Part shown: in pieces, positions 1-10,720 of the stretch
How positions within the stretch are numbered: position 1 is the stretch's first letter
Layout: the number at the start of each line of letters is the position of its first letter
DNA from: Diphasiastrum complanatum
Lineage: Eukaryota; Streptophyta; Lycopodiopsida; Lycopodiales; Lycopodiaceae
DNA: 64,000 bases
NCBI GenBank assembly: GCA_029204225.1
Contig: CM055109.1
Coordinates: forward strand, 23,030,422 to 23,094,421
Reading direction: 5' to 3'
Notes under the pieces: generated by a model
The model's database searches: none
Told to the model about the DNA's origin: nothing
Seen by the model: only the letters and a program-made list of their open reading frames with translations
Position numbers and translations under genes: made by a program

Positions 1-1
1 C

Positions 2-169
2 ACCCTATTGAAGGAAAGTAAGGATCCTAAGTGCAACCTTTGTGGCAAGGAAGGATATTTTTCCTCAAGATGCTACAAAAAGAAGACCAATCCATCCAAG
101 GAAAACCAAAGCAAGGGGGCCGAGGTGAAGGATCGAGCTTCAAGTTCGAATCGCCATGACTGTGTCTGA
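2..169 (+). mobile_element. Ty1/copia gag fragment with mutated zinc knuckle
   Basis: An open frame runs in from the left edge to a TGA at 167-169. It encodes a nucleocapsid-type knuckle at about 32-73, C-N-L-C-G-K-E-G-Y-F-S-S-R-C, followed by a Lys-rich tail, as in copia gag proteins, where the knuckle binds genomic RNA. The spacing fits CX2CX4HX4C, but the histidine is replaced by tyrosine, so zinc binding is probably lost. The rest of the element is not seen on the right, where a LINE fragment begins at once. The family call rests on the knuckle and the basic tail only. Confidence 0.55.
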
Positions 170-332
170 ATGGAAACCAAGATCATGTAGTCTTTGGATA
201 AGGTGTCTCGGAACTGAGTCAAAGGCCTTACGGAAATCCACAAAACAACAACATACCCGCTCTCGTATGGACCTAGCCTCCTCAATAATAGACCTCAAAG
301 TGAATATATGATTTGAGGTGGAGTAATGAGGT
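170..332 (-). mobile_element. LINE reverse transcriptase fragment
   Basis: Read on the minus strand this stretch encodes CCFVDFRKAFDSVPRHL, the conserved RT block of non-LTR retrotransposons in which the first catalytic Asp lies in FVDF.KAFDSVPR, followed by IQRLHDLG. It belongs to the same family as 6610-6870, whose peptide is nearly the same over this block. It stops where a (GA)n tract begins. By protein order it should lie upstream of the C-terminal LINE piece at 376-1550, but on the minus strand it lies downstream of it. The two are therefore separate insertions or a rearranged copy. Confidence 0.7.
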
Positions 333-333
333 C

Positions 334-368
<35 letters not shown>

Positions 369-370
369 AA
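333..370. repeat. (GA)n microsatellite, interrupted
   Basis: A GA-rich run of about 38 bp with two AAA interruptions, lying between the LINE 3' end (376 upward) and the separate RT fragment. On the LINE strand it reads as a (TC)n tail directly after an AATAAA-like signal. Confidence 0.9.
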
Positions 371-375
371 GCTTT

Positions 376-1550
376 ATTAATGTCTTTTCCATGCCAAAAG
401 GCATATAAGACTAATGAAGTACATGTCAAGTATGTGGTAACCATGGGAGCGTATAAAACGTCTCCAGAACCATAATAAAGAAAACATCTAGTACAAACTA
501 AAACTAAAATAGACACGTATGCGAGAGTGTGTGTTTGCAAAATAATCATCTGTATGTGTCAAGATGTCAAGGCTATGATGTTGTTGTGCTGCTGCTGTAA
601 AAAGATTTAATGCGAGCCATAGCATGAGAGAGCACTGGAGCCTGCCGGCGTCTATGAGCATGAGCATGTGTAGTTGTACGTCTCTAGGTAAGATGTCTGG
701 TGATCCTGGTAGTAGCGTGATTTTGATGGTGGGGGGTACATTGTCTCTGATCATATGAGCATGTGAGCGGCTATCATCCTCATCGTCGTCAAAATCATCA
801 TCCTCGGGCACTAAACCACGCGATCTCCGCCTAGTGAAGAATAAAGTAATCAGTGGCTGTAAGGTAAAATGTTGGGGCGTCCCGTATAAATCTCTCCGTA
901 GTATGAACATCTCGAGTACCAACAGAGCGACACATCGTGGGTCCTCATAGGCTATAAGGGACCGTAGAGTGGCAGGCATGTCTCGAAATAGGCAATGATA
1001 TCGGCCTCTGATCTCATAGTATACTGGGCATCTGAAGATAAAGTGCTCCTCCGACTCCACTTCACCTAAAGAGCATAACTGGCAAATCCGCTCCTCTCTG
1101 GGAATACCATGGAACCTCCCCGTCTCAATAGCTAGCTGATGAGAAGACATCCTGAGCTGTCCCAGTGTGAATTCGAAGCAATGTGATAGTCCCGACTCCA
1201 AGTCGCGTGGCATGACCGGGGTCCCAGAAGCATCCAACTCCAAGAAATGTGTCCGGTAAAAGTTGGCTTAACCCCTAGCTGGTTATGCCAAGTCCGCTCT
1301 AGAGTGGGGGTGACAATGGTATCAAAGAGGCGACACTTACTGCGAGCATCCTGGATGGACTTCCGGAAACAAAATCTCTCTAGCTGAACAAGGGAGGCAT
1401 GTCCCTTCCCCAGTCGAGTCGTAGCGACCTGTCTCGTGCCAAAAGTAGGACCTGAGAAAAGGATCCCCAGGTATGTGTAAGAAGGGACCACCTCTAGAAC
1501 CTGTCCACCCAAAGTAAGCTCATGTCGCTGCACGAATGCTCGAGAAGTGT
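376..1550 (-). mobile_element. LINE ORF2 C-terminal half, frameshifted
   Basis: Two overlapping minus-strand frames form one degraded protein. The first (about 1530-1250) has SYTYLGILFSGPTFGTRQ, the YLGI block that follows the RT fingers/palm in LINEs. The second (about 1245-760) contains CQLC..GEVESEEHFIFRCP with RGRYH after it, the C-terminal CCHC zinc-binding motif of LINE ORF2. The switch of frame lies near 1240-1260. An Asp/Glu-rich tail follows, then a 3' region with an AATAAA-like signal near 378 that runs into (TC)n. RT core motifs (the FADD box) are missing, so the copy is 5' truncated and dead. The family of 170-332 and 6610-6870 is probably the same. Confidence 0.75.
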
Positions 1551-1552
1551 TG

Positions 1553-1555
<3 letters not shown>

Positions 1556-1613
<58 letters not shown>
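1556..1613. repeat. (GA)n microsatellite
   Basis: A pure GA run of about 58 bp that abuts the 5' edge of the truncated LINE. With the tract at 333-370 it brackets the LINE on both sides. Confidence 0.95.
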
Positions 1614-1616
<3 letters not shown>

Positions 1617-2886
1617 TGTGTGATAGAGGCTTGTAATTCTATCATTTCTTGGTTAGGAGATGGATAGGTAGAATCTCTTGGTGTTTCTCCCTTATATAGG
1701 CTTCTCTACTACATCGAGGGACTGATCATTGTTGCATGATAATCAGAGGACGAGAGGATTGTCCCATGCTTAGTTCTACAGTATTCCTTTTGCAAGGTTC
1801 TCAAGTCTTGGATGTTACCTCTCTTTCTTTTTTCCTATCTCTACAAAGGGATCTCTAGGCAAATGAGTTGGTGTAGGCAATAAGTGTGTTGATTCAAGTC
1901 ACCTTGTCACTTGTCATATGTAAAAGGAGTACCATCATCCTGCTCCTCACACAATATTTTTGTATCTCTATCAGATCCCATCTCATCAAAGACAAAAACT
2001 CTATAAAAGGGAGGTACCTTTCCCAGTGAGACTGATTATGTTCGCTCATCCACAAGCTAGGCAACTTCAAAAGTTCTTTAATGACTATTAGGTTACCTAT
2101 ACCACTCCTATTCGAAGATAGTGTTGGTCAAGCTTATAAAAATTCCACCATTTTGCGAGGTCTAGAATTACAAGACAACAACCAACAAAGTGGGCAATGA
2201 AAATTTGAGGAGAATAAATTTTGCTACATTATGAAAATCAATGATACGATACAAAATCAATCAGCTAGTCTTTCAATTGATATTTTTATCTTTTCAAGAT
2301 CAATTATGATCAACGACGTCACCTATAGACCAAAACCTTCAAATTCACGATGCATCTCATGTAAACTTTCTCAAGAAGTACATGGAGAAAATTCTCAAGA
2401 AAAGAATCAGCCAAGCTGAAACAGCCTAAAGAACAAATCAAGCCATAAAATATCATGTTCTTGTACAGGATTGCAAGTATCCATGCCAAAACCCATCATG
2501 TGAATATTTGTCCAAACTGAAGTTACAAATAGCCATTTTTTTAACATTGAAATTGTACTCAATGGCATAACATACCCATGTTTTCAAATCATCTTTGTAT
2601 CTTGTAACAACTATATACTAGCGTTGTCATTGACGAGTCATAATCATTGTTATCATGTCACGATGCCAAGTTGAAGAACTGAAGAGGAAAGAAACTTAAC
2701 ATGAGATAAGAACTACTCGTGTATCATCAAAGATGATGATGGCCATTCATCATAGATCATTGGTTAAAGATCATGCCAAGAGGTTAAAGCATGCAAACTT
2801 CACTACTAGGCCTTCCAATTTTAATTGTGTGTACCTAAGAACTCAACGATAGATACTTAAGACTGCATCATGAGGTGGAGACAAAC
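1614..2886. other. Non-coding DNA with a copia crumb (intron 4 of the host gene)
   Basis: If the host gene at 2887-9999 continues to the left, this is part of its fourth intron. On the minus strand 1907-2025 reads VFVFDEMGSDRDTKILCEE, resembling the segment after the copia integrase (compare SRDATFDEMG at about 62190), and ends at a TGA. I searched the rest for the next host exon and found none. There is no other recognisable gene. Confidence 0.45.
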
Positions 2887-5800
2887 CTCTTCACTCCTAA
2901 ATCTTCCTATAGTGTATCTGAATAGGAGCCTCCTAGGACCTGCAACACAGAGCATTAGTCCAGCATACATAACTCTTGGCATACAAGCTACTTACAAATA
3001 AAATTGCCTCAATAAACAATGATATTTCAAATTTAAGCCAAAACCTCAAGTTATTAGCAAAGCATGAAACTTGAAACAGCTGAGAATTGTTCCAAGCAGA
3101 AGATACTTCTAGGCATGCTTATGCTTTAAATCAAGCAGCAAATACATTTAGTCACAATTGTACTAAAAAACATCAAAGCTCACTCCATCATACATACAAG
3201 AACGTACCACATCAACTTAAAAAGTATCGTACTTAAAAGAATGTCCAAATGAAAAAGTGCTATAAAAGAAATTGCTCATCAAAGACCTTGACTAATCACC
3301 TAAAAAATGAAAAATCTTCGTACATTAGAAAGATGTTTCGAACAAAATCTTTAATTCCAAAAAATGAAACCCACAAGGAAACATAGCTTTTCAAAACTTA
3401 CGTCTCAATAATAGCAAAACTGCTCCAGATGCCAAGCCAATTGACAATGTAGAATGGTCATGGGCAACCTTTATCCCCTCTGCACATAAAATTACAAATG
3501 ACTCATGATGGACATGCTTACCATGACAAAAAGACATTACTTGGTAGCTTGATAAAGCCCATGCAAATTCCATAAAAAAGATTGAAGCTTTTAGGCACAA
3601 GCAATAATGAAAATTATATCGAATGAAGCCTAAAACCTACATGTGATGTTGGTTTTATTACAGCATCTAAGTGTCATAGAAAGGAAATTGACTCCAAAAG
3701 TTAAATGGCATTCTTTTCTTCATGGAGTACATGGTAAAGTATTTCAACGAAACATGCCACGTCTAAATTTTAAATGATAGCCCAATTACACTTATATTGA
3801 TCTTTTGTTTAGGCAATGCACCCTCTTACTCTTGGTCCAAGCACTCCATCATGCTTAGTATGTTACTTGCTATGACATTCCCAATGAAGTCTTCAACAAA
3901 CAAAAATAGGTGTAAGACGCATGTTTAAGAGAGTAATCATCAACACATCCACGAGATATTTCCCAAAATAGAACAATAAAGCCAAAAACAATCAATTGAT
4001 GTTTCTCCAACAAAGGACCTTCAATTTTAAAGATCACAATGTCATCAGACATGTCAATAGCAGTTTTCACCCACAAACACATAGTCTCCTTTCCATATGG
4101 CAAAGCTTTAAGACATAAGATCTGGACCTCATGACTGTTACTTAAAACAAGATGAAACTTAATACATCATCCTCTTCATGAATCTCAATAGATTCCTTGG
4201 TATCATCACCACAAGAAGATCTAGATTGTTCACGCGTAGCAAACGCACAATCACAGCTCAAATCAACCAAATAACATCACCAATGCGCCACTTCCTTCAA
4301 TACAATTAGAACAACAAAAAGAAGTAAAATTTGAAAAAAAATAAAACTCATTTCTCCGACCCCCTAATAAAATTGTTGTATTGCAAAAATGATTTTAGCT
4401 AAAATAGCTTTCAATTTGGGCGTAAAGTGGCTGAAAAGGCCTTGACCTTAGTCGTTAGCCTAGTCTCTAGGCCTAGTGGCCCTTCGGCATTGCACATAGG
4501 AGGTCCAAGCTTGAGTCTATCGGAGGTGGGAATAGAACGAATCACCCACCAACCTAAACCCCAATGCTTTACCACCAACTCAAATGGTTTCTTGGGAGTT
4601 GAGCCTCCACACTTTTAAACGTAAGCACAATGTTCAATCGAGAAAGCATAGGGAAATTTTTCTTCTTAGCCTATGACCACTCATTTTTAGCAAGTTGCAC
4701 ACAGTCTGTCAAATTCAACTAAATGGTAGAAAGTCCTTACTTGACTGATCATGTGAAGAAGAATAGAGAAGCACAATAAAAAGAATGAAACCACCCAACC
4801 TTGAGCATCTAGTGATCCACCGTATCTGAGGCTCTCCCCTAAACCAAGATGATTGACTCGTTCTCCATAGCAAATGTAAAGAAGAATTCGAAAGCACAAT
4901 AAAAAGAATGGAGACTCGCTCACCACCCAACCTTGAGCATCTAGTGATCGACCGTATCTGAAGCTCTCCTCTAAACCAAGATGAAGCACCATTCAGAAAG
5001 GCTCACGTAGTGGTTTGCTGCACAAGGGAATTGCCAACAAATTTCAGAGAAGAAAACCTTTGCACACAGTCGCCTGCAATCCATAAGGCTCACCATCCTC
5101 AAGAAATAGCTCCACAGACATAATATTCCCCTATTTAGGCCAAAATCTGACTTGCATAATGTGAAGTGGAAAAAAATAGCTCCATAGACATAATCTTCCC
5201 CTGTTTAGGCCAAAATATGAACTCGTCAAACAACAAATCATAGGAAAATTTACACAATAGAATCTTTATGTAGAAAACATAATATTCCCCTGTTTAGGCC
5301 AAATTTTGACTTGCACTATCGTGTGATAGAAGTCTTCCATTGACAAACTTAAACTAGAATGAACTGCAAGAAGGAATATAAAGGTACACAAATAAAATCT
5401 AAATAAATCTTGCAAAATCGATCACAAAAGTTTTTGATTTGACCAATATCCAACTCTGTAAGATTTTCACTTCTAAAAGCTCAAAATGGATAGAAAATGG
5501 ATGTTAAGAAGCAATGAATAATAGAAAACAACTAGAGCCAATCAATTATGGAACGGAAAATTTCTAAGAATGAACACTAAACACCCCTTTTGACAAAAGA
5601 AATTTATATTGGCAACATAGTTGCACTGCGTTTCTGAAACGCGTTTCAGAATTGCGTTCAGAAACGCGGTTCAGAAACTCGTTCTTGAAATTTTTGAAAA
5701 ATTTCCAGAAATGTTTTTTTTTTTAAAAAAAAATTCGAGTTTTTTTTTTGGGCAATATGGGTATCTTATGAAAGCTCTAATTAAGAGCATGATTACTGTG

Positions 5801-8800
5801 TAATTTGCAGACTGTTTCGGGTTCAGGATGTTCTAGTTCATGTGCATTAATCCATGTTGGGTTCTGTCAAGGGTAAAATTTCAACACTAACCTCTAGCCT
5901 GTCCGTTACGATCACAGATGGTCCCAATAAGTGTGTTTTTGCTCAGGGAGTTGGAAGGCCAACTCATGAAGAGGCCTTACCGTCGGGGCCGGGGTCTACC
6001 GGCAGCCCTCGGACCTTGCCGTTGGGGGGCGTTGCCCCCCAAACCCCCCACCGGGGTGCTACCGCCCCCCGAACCCCCTGAGCATTTATTGAAAACCAGA
6101 GCAAATAACAACCAAATAGCTATTGAAAATAAGATCTGTTTGTGCCCCATCTACTGCACTTCTGAGGGGCCAAACGCTGGTTTGACCATGGATCCCCTAA
6201 AAGAATTCCAGTCCTAAGCTATTTTTCCGAAAAAAAAATAAAAAATTTGCGATTCTGGGTATAGAAACGCGTTTCTCATAAACACGGTTTTAAAAACGCG
6301 TTTCTGTGCGACTATGATTGGCAATAAGTTTTGGTTAAAGGTTGTGGGGTATAAGGAGACGCGGGCCTACAAACATACCCCTGCAGAGAGATGACTCTGA
6401 GGACGACCCCCTTATTCCATATCGACATCAAGAGAGATGCCAAAGACTCATGCAACAGCAGGGCACAAGGCCATGAGCTCAACAGTGCCACCATCCCACC
6501 AATCAAAGAGCTCACAAATGTTAGGGGCATCTAGCCTGCACTCCCAACACATGCACCTACAACATTGAGGCCTTCTTTCTGCCTATCAATATGGGTGGTG
6601 ATGACATGGGTTAGGCAGGTTTTCGGGCCCATTATTCTACTACAGATCACATCTTTACGTTACGGGCCCTAATTGAGGAAGCTAAGCTAAGGAAACAGAG
6701 GGTTTATTGTTGTTTTGTGGACTTCGGGAAAGCCTTTGATTCTGTTCCTCGCTCCTTGCTGATTCAGAGACTTCGAGATCTTGGCTTCTCCACCGACATC
6801 ATTTTGGCTGTGACAACGCTTTATGAGCGCGTCCTGGGATGTTTTCAGCATAGTAGTGGCATCTCTGATTGGGCAATATGGGTATCAGATGAAAGCTCTA
6901 ATTAGGAGCATTACATCTGTATAGTTTGCCGAAAATTTCAGGTACAGGATGGTCCAGTTCAGTTGGGTTCTGTCAAGGATAAGAATTCAAAACTAACCTC
7001 TAGCATGTTCGTTACGATCACAGATGGTTCCAGTGGGACAGAGACAGAGAACTGTAGAGCAATTATACCTCGCTTTTTGCTTCGGGGGGCACTCCCCCCC
7101 GATCCCCCCGCCAGGGGGGGGCCGACGACAGCAGCGGGGGGGGCATGCACCCCCCTTAGATAAAAATGGGGGTCCAAATGCGCACCGATAAGGGCCCAAT
7201 ATTTATGCCCCCAACTGTATGCACATTGCACTCACATCTCCGGTGAAATGATTGCAAAAGTGATCATCATCCATAGAGTTGATAGCCCAAACTGTAGCAA
7301 TAACATTTACTGAGAACCAGAGCAAATAACAACCAAATAGCTACTGAAAATAAGATCTATTTGTGCCCTATCTACTGCACTTCTGAGTGGCAAAACACTG
7401 GTTTGACCATTGCTCCCCTAAAAAAATTTCAGCCATAAGCTATTTTTCCAAAAAAAAAAAATCATCACGTTTTGCGTTTTGAAACGCGTTTTGGAGGATC
7501 GCGGTTCGCGAAATGCGTTTCGCTACAACTATGGTCTCAATACATGACTGCAAAAAGCATTGAATGGGAAAAGTAGCTCTTTACAAGAAAATACGAAACC
7601 AAAGAATTTATGCCCTATGCTAGAAATTAGGGGAACAATAGGGCTAAACTCCTAATCACTACATAATACCATATGGGTTTCTTTAATACTCAGTCATTCA
7701 AAGTAAGTAGTGGACAAAGCAAAAGAAGGAACGAGCATCCCACCTTTGAGTTTTGTGAAAAATATATCTTCATGATATTTATATTGCGCTTCAAGCCTTC
7801 CAAACATGTCCTACAAACAAGGGAACAACCAAAAAAATGCAATCAACACAAGGAAAAAGCAAGGATTAGTTTCCTTTCAACACTATTTTAGACAAAAAAA
7901 TGTCCTAAATATTACAAATGTATATTAAATATCTTACTTGTAAAGAAAAGCTTCTTCAAGTAATATAATAACACATTACCAACCTTTGGCCACCAATCAA
8001 CATTTCAACATGTCTATCATAGAACTCACCCAAGAGAAATGCATTGACACGTCACGCGTTATAGCTTTAACTTCAAGTTCTTTGCACAAGAATGTGTCAT
8101 AGAATTAAAGAACCGTGGGCAGTTCACCACGGTTATGAGAACCATATGGTTCAACCGTGTAGTTATTAATTAGTTAATTGATTTTTTATTTTTTTTAGTT
8201 CATTTTTTATCAAACATTTATTAATTAATTATTTATTTATTTATGATGAATCGGTTCATGAACCGTGGTATGGTTCACCCCACGGTCATGAGAACCGTGG
8301 GTACTATGGAATGGATTAAAAAAGCATTAGAATTTAGAAAGAGCATAAAGTAATATTTTCTCTAGAAATTTTCAATCTAGAAAATTTGAAAAAAAAACAA
8401 CATTTAACATTAGATGCAAATAAAATACCTTCTATTAAGTTGTGTTATAACCATAGGAGCCACCCTTGCGCAAGAAGCCACGTCATAGCAAGGGAGTAAA
8501 AGCATGGGAGAATGTATGAAACTTCTATTGAAGCTCTTTTAAGATCCTTCAAATCAAATTAAAAAAAAAAAAAATCAATGGCAAAGATGAGGCAATTTAA
8601 TTTGAATGTTTCTATATTTTTTGTCCACCATTATATTTTCATAGAGCAACATGACTTCAAGTTTTGTTTACGTTTTCCTAGAGCATAGGAGCTTATTCAA
8701 CAAAGCATGTAAACAAATACGTTATAATGCAACCCACATTTCGAAGTTGCTATATTCCAAAAAACAATCCTCATTGCAAATGGAATGGATTACGGGACCA

Positions 8801-9999
8801 AAGTGACAATCCCAAAACTATTAAATTATGCATTGCATGCTAAATCATCTTACTTACTTCCATTTTGACACCTAAGAGATTGCACAAGTCGATGCACGGA
8901 GATCAAAATAGCGAGGAACAAAAAAGTTGTGTATCCTTGCTTTTAAAGGATATTGGAGTTTAAGCCCAACATTGTTGGATTTTTTCAAATGTTGCCACAT
9001 TGGCATTGCTAACCATTGAAAATTTTCCATGTGGCAGTTTTTTCAAAACATGGTTAGCATCCAAGTTGTCGGGCGTAAAATATATTGTTTCTTGAGGCGC
9101 CGGTGGCCCATAACACTGAAAGGATCATTTGATGATCAGTTGATACCATGAACAATATATCCATTGTCCTCCAATAAGTGGCATGGTGGTGAGACTTCCT
9201 TTGCTCTCCTCAAGGGTCTCGAGCTTTGACTCCACTCATCCACACATTTAGGGCATCAAGTAGGAAAAAAAACCATATATATCCATTGCAATGCTAACCA
9301 TTTCCCTTTCACGTAAGAAGGTACCCGATGAATCATGGTTCCGTAAGGTGCAAATCAGCCTCATATGGAACATCGTCATTCTGTATGCATGCTGTGCAAA
9401 AGTGGGAGCTATTTTCGCATTGGAAAAAAAATGCTCGTTTCTTTAGCATTGATAAAGAAGTGTTCCACAAGAATTGAAAAACAACCCCAGAACAAAGACG
9501 GAACCAGCACCATTGCAATGAATGGATGAAAATAAGGGATGCCCTAACTCAAACAAATCTACAATTCAGAAATTTGAATCAAATTACAAGTTACCTTTAG
9601 GGTAAAGTAATGATGAGAAGATGCTTGCTGCAGATCGCCAAGCTGAGCGCGAGCCGACTTCACCGCTTCATCGGTTGATTGCGCCACGGTCTGCTTCAAC
9701 TCCTGCGCCTGCGCAGCGGCATAGTAGAGCCAGGGAGTCGCTCTCTGCACCAGCGCTTCGGCCGCATCGTACTGCTCTCCCACCGCCGCTGCCGAGGAGC
9801 TCGCCTTGTGCTCCTCCTGTTGTTGGTGCGTGGCTGGTGGTGTTGTGTTGATGCTGCCTTGCAAACCCATCTCTGCTTCTGCCTCCTGGACATGTACAAT
9901 TGATGCTTCTTCTCGCTGGGCATCATCGTGATCATGAGCAGGTGGAGAAGGCTCCTGCGCTTCTACCTCGGAGGATCGCTCCGCCCCTTCATCCGCCAT
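2887..9999 (-). CDS. RHIP1-like small membrane protein, 4 exons, 3' end outside window
   Basis: Minus-strand exons: 9595-9999, 7744-7810, 3402-3479 and 2887-2939. All junctions are GT-AG and keep phase (phase 0, then a codon split 1+2 twice), giving 201 codons so far. Exon 1 starts at ATG 9999 in an unusually GC-rich stretch. It encodes an acidic, Ala-rich N terminus and then PWLYYAAAQAQELKQTVAQS, an amphipathic segment. Exon 2 gives DMFGRLEAQYKYHEDIFF. Exon 3 gives a probable membrane segment, LSIGLASGAVLLLLRR, with small residues in glycine-zipper fashion. Exon 4 gives RPRRLLFRYTIGRFRSEE. This order (amphipathic helix, YK.YE, small-residue hydrophobic helix, RPRR.L) matches what I recall of the Arabidopsis RGS1-HXK1-interacting protein 1 family; the name is from memory, not a search. 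The usual C-terminal coiled-coil exons are not found and probably lie beyond position 1. Introns are 1784, 4264 and 462 bp, the second full of transposons. Confidence 0.7.
4755..4984. repeat. Two tandem copies of a ~123-bp unit
   Basis: Two direct copies starting with GCACAATAAAAAGAATG (4771 and 4894) and ending in CTAAACCAAGATGA. They lie in intron 2 of the host gene. Short frames on the minus strand repeat the same peptide because of the duplication and are not genes. The rest of 3480-5600 shows no gene. Confidence 0.8.
5105..5310. repeat. Three dispersed copies of a ~50-bp unit
   Basis: The core ACATAATATTCCCCTGTTTA followed by GGCCAAAAT recurs near 5120, 5190 and 5277 with small changes, in direct orientation inside intron 2. 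The nature is unknown; it may be a degraded element end. Confidence 0.7.
5616..6316. mobile_element. Non-autonomous hAT-type transposon with 8-bp TSD
   Basis: The 701-bp element begins CATAGTTGCAC and ends GTGCGACTATG, so the terminal inverted repeats are 11 bp with one mismatch. It is flanked on both sides by the same 8 bp, ATTGGCAA (5608-5615 and 6317-6324). An 8-bp duplication is the hallmark of hAT transposition. Subterminal AAACGCGTTT motifs occur several times at both ends, as expected for transposase-binding sites of this superfamily. Inside are an A/T-rich block and a strongly G/C-rich block (5980-6080). No transposase frame is present, so it needed a partner. It sits in intron 2 of the host gene. 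Confidence 0.85.
6610..6870 (+). mobile_element. LINE reverse transcriptase fragment
   Basis: The plus frame reads DHIFTLRALIEEAKLRKQRV, then YCCFVDFGKAFDSVPRSLL and LYERVLGCFQHSSGISD. This is the RT region spanning motif 1 to the loop before the SDFI..TIGVKQGCPLSP block. The catalytic Asp of FVDF is kept. After GISD the protein homology ends abruptly and the sequence becomes the truncated hAT copy at 6871. No start or 3' part is present. It lies in intron 2 of the host gene, opposite in direction. Confidence 0.8.
6871..7533. mobile_element. Second hAT copy, 5' end replaced
   Basis: From GGGCAATATGGGTATC onward this tracks the hAT element at 5750-6316 (shared blocks: GTTGGGTTCTGTCAAGG, CGTTACGATCACAGATGG, GAGCAAATAACAACCAAATA) and ends in CTACAACTATG, the same right terminus. 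About 135 bp of the left end, including the left terminal repeat, are missing, and LINE sequence lies directly there. The G/C-rich insert differs from that of the first copy. With one terminus lost it cannot move. Confidence 0.75.
8110..8300. repeat. Duplicated imperfect palindrome around an A/T-rich core
   Basis: Two direct copies of a ~42-bp unit, GAACCGTGG...TTCACC..ACGGT.ATGAGAACC, start at 8110 and 8260, separated by A/T-rich DNA. Each copy can itself fold (CCGTGG against CCACGG). The arrangement resembles a small MITE or its remnant. It lies in intron 1 of the host gene. Confidence 0.6.
8963..9074. repeat. Small foldback element
   Basis: About 112 bp with inverted ends GCCCAACA / TGTCGGGC and matching inner inverted pairs (TGCCACA with TGTGGCA, GCTAACCAT with ATGGTTAGC). 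No coding content. It lies in intron 1 of the host gene. Probably a MITE. Confidence 0.5.
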
Positions 10000-10006
10000 C
10001 CCTATG

Positions 10007-10010
<4 letters not shown>

Positions 10011-10043
<33 letters not shown>
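10011..10043. repeat. (CT)n tract in 5' leader of the host gene
   Basis: On the gene strand this is a (GA)n run ending about 11 bp before the ATG at 9999. GA/CT tracts in 5' leaders are common in plant genes and can bind BBR/BPC GAGA factors. A regulatory role here is inference. Confidence 0.75.
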
Positions 10044-10046
<3 letters not shown>

Positions 10047-10287
10047 TTTTGCCCTGCCTTAGAGACCTCCTTAGAGAGAGTCCTTTCTAGTTATAAAAAA
10101 TATTGCCATAGACAACGTCCTTTGTAATGTAACAAAAAAAAAAGACTAACATGCTTTTCTTTTGATTTCATTTTTGAATATTTTTATTTTATTTCTTTTC
10201 GCCTGTAGTAGTAATCTAATGCCCCGTATATAAATATGTGTTATGAATTTGGGTTCTTGCTCGCGCTAACTTTGTTCCGTATATAAC

Positions 10288-10720
10288 TTATGTGTTCAAG
10301 ATCTTTTTGGCCCTATGCTTGCAAGATTGAGTAACTTTTCTTCCTTTCCAGCTTCTCGTGTTGGCACAAGGTTTCCTCTTGGCTGAGCCATGCATGGCCT
10401 TTCCCCATGGCAAAGTTCTATTCAATGCACTTCGACACGTTTGGATTGTGTCAATTGATTCATCATCACCTTCTTCAACCTATGGCTGCTTTGAAAGTTC
10501 ATCTGCCAAGGTTGTTTGGTCTCTTACTTCTTTTGTTGAATGTCCTGATTCTTCAACTTCAAGTGTCACGAGAGCTTTGATTGCGTCAGTCGATTCATCA
10601 TTGGCTTCTTCGACTTGTGGTTGCTTGGGGATTTCATCCACCGGAATTGATTTCAAGGCTTCTTTTAAAAAAAAAGGCCTATCTCTTCATGTTCGTGTAC
10701 CATTGACACTACATCTTTGA
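10288..10720 (-). pseudogene. Unidentified acidic reading frame with internal repeat
   Basis: The minus strand is open for about 140 codons apart from one TAG, ending at TAA 10288-10290. It holds two copies of an acidic unit, PKQPQVEEANDESTDAI and SKQPxVEEGDDESIDTI, where x is the TAG, and then a Lys/Arg-rich C terminus (SAKRKPCANTRSWKGRK). I do not recognise the family. It follows the copia RNase H relic on the same strand but is not a normal part of such an element. It could be a terminal exon of a lost gene. Confidence 0.3.

Noticed and set aside
3870-4103. 77-codon minus frame as an additional host exon
   Set aside because: No splice sites with fitting phase. Exon 2 already joins exon 3 exactly without it.
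5918-6217. Pro/Gly-rich frames in G/C-rich blocks (also 6959-7231)
   Set aside because: They lie inside hAT elements, in runs of C or G, open on both strands, with no domain.
7021-7200. Organelle-derived insert suggested by G/C-rich hAT core
   Set aside because: No organellar gene text is present; the block differs between hAT copies and is low-complexity.
9621-9935. Plus-strand frames opposite exon 1 of the host gene
   Set aside because: They are antisense shadows of the GC-rich exon, whose splice site and phase are supported.
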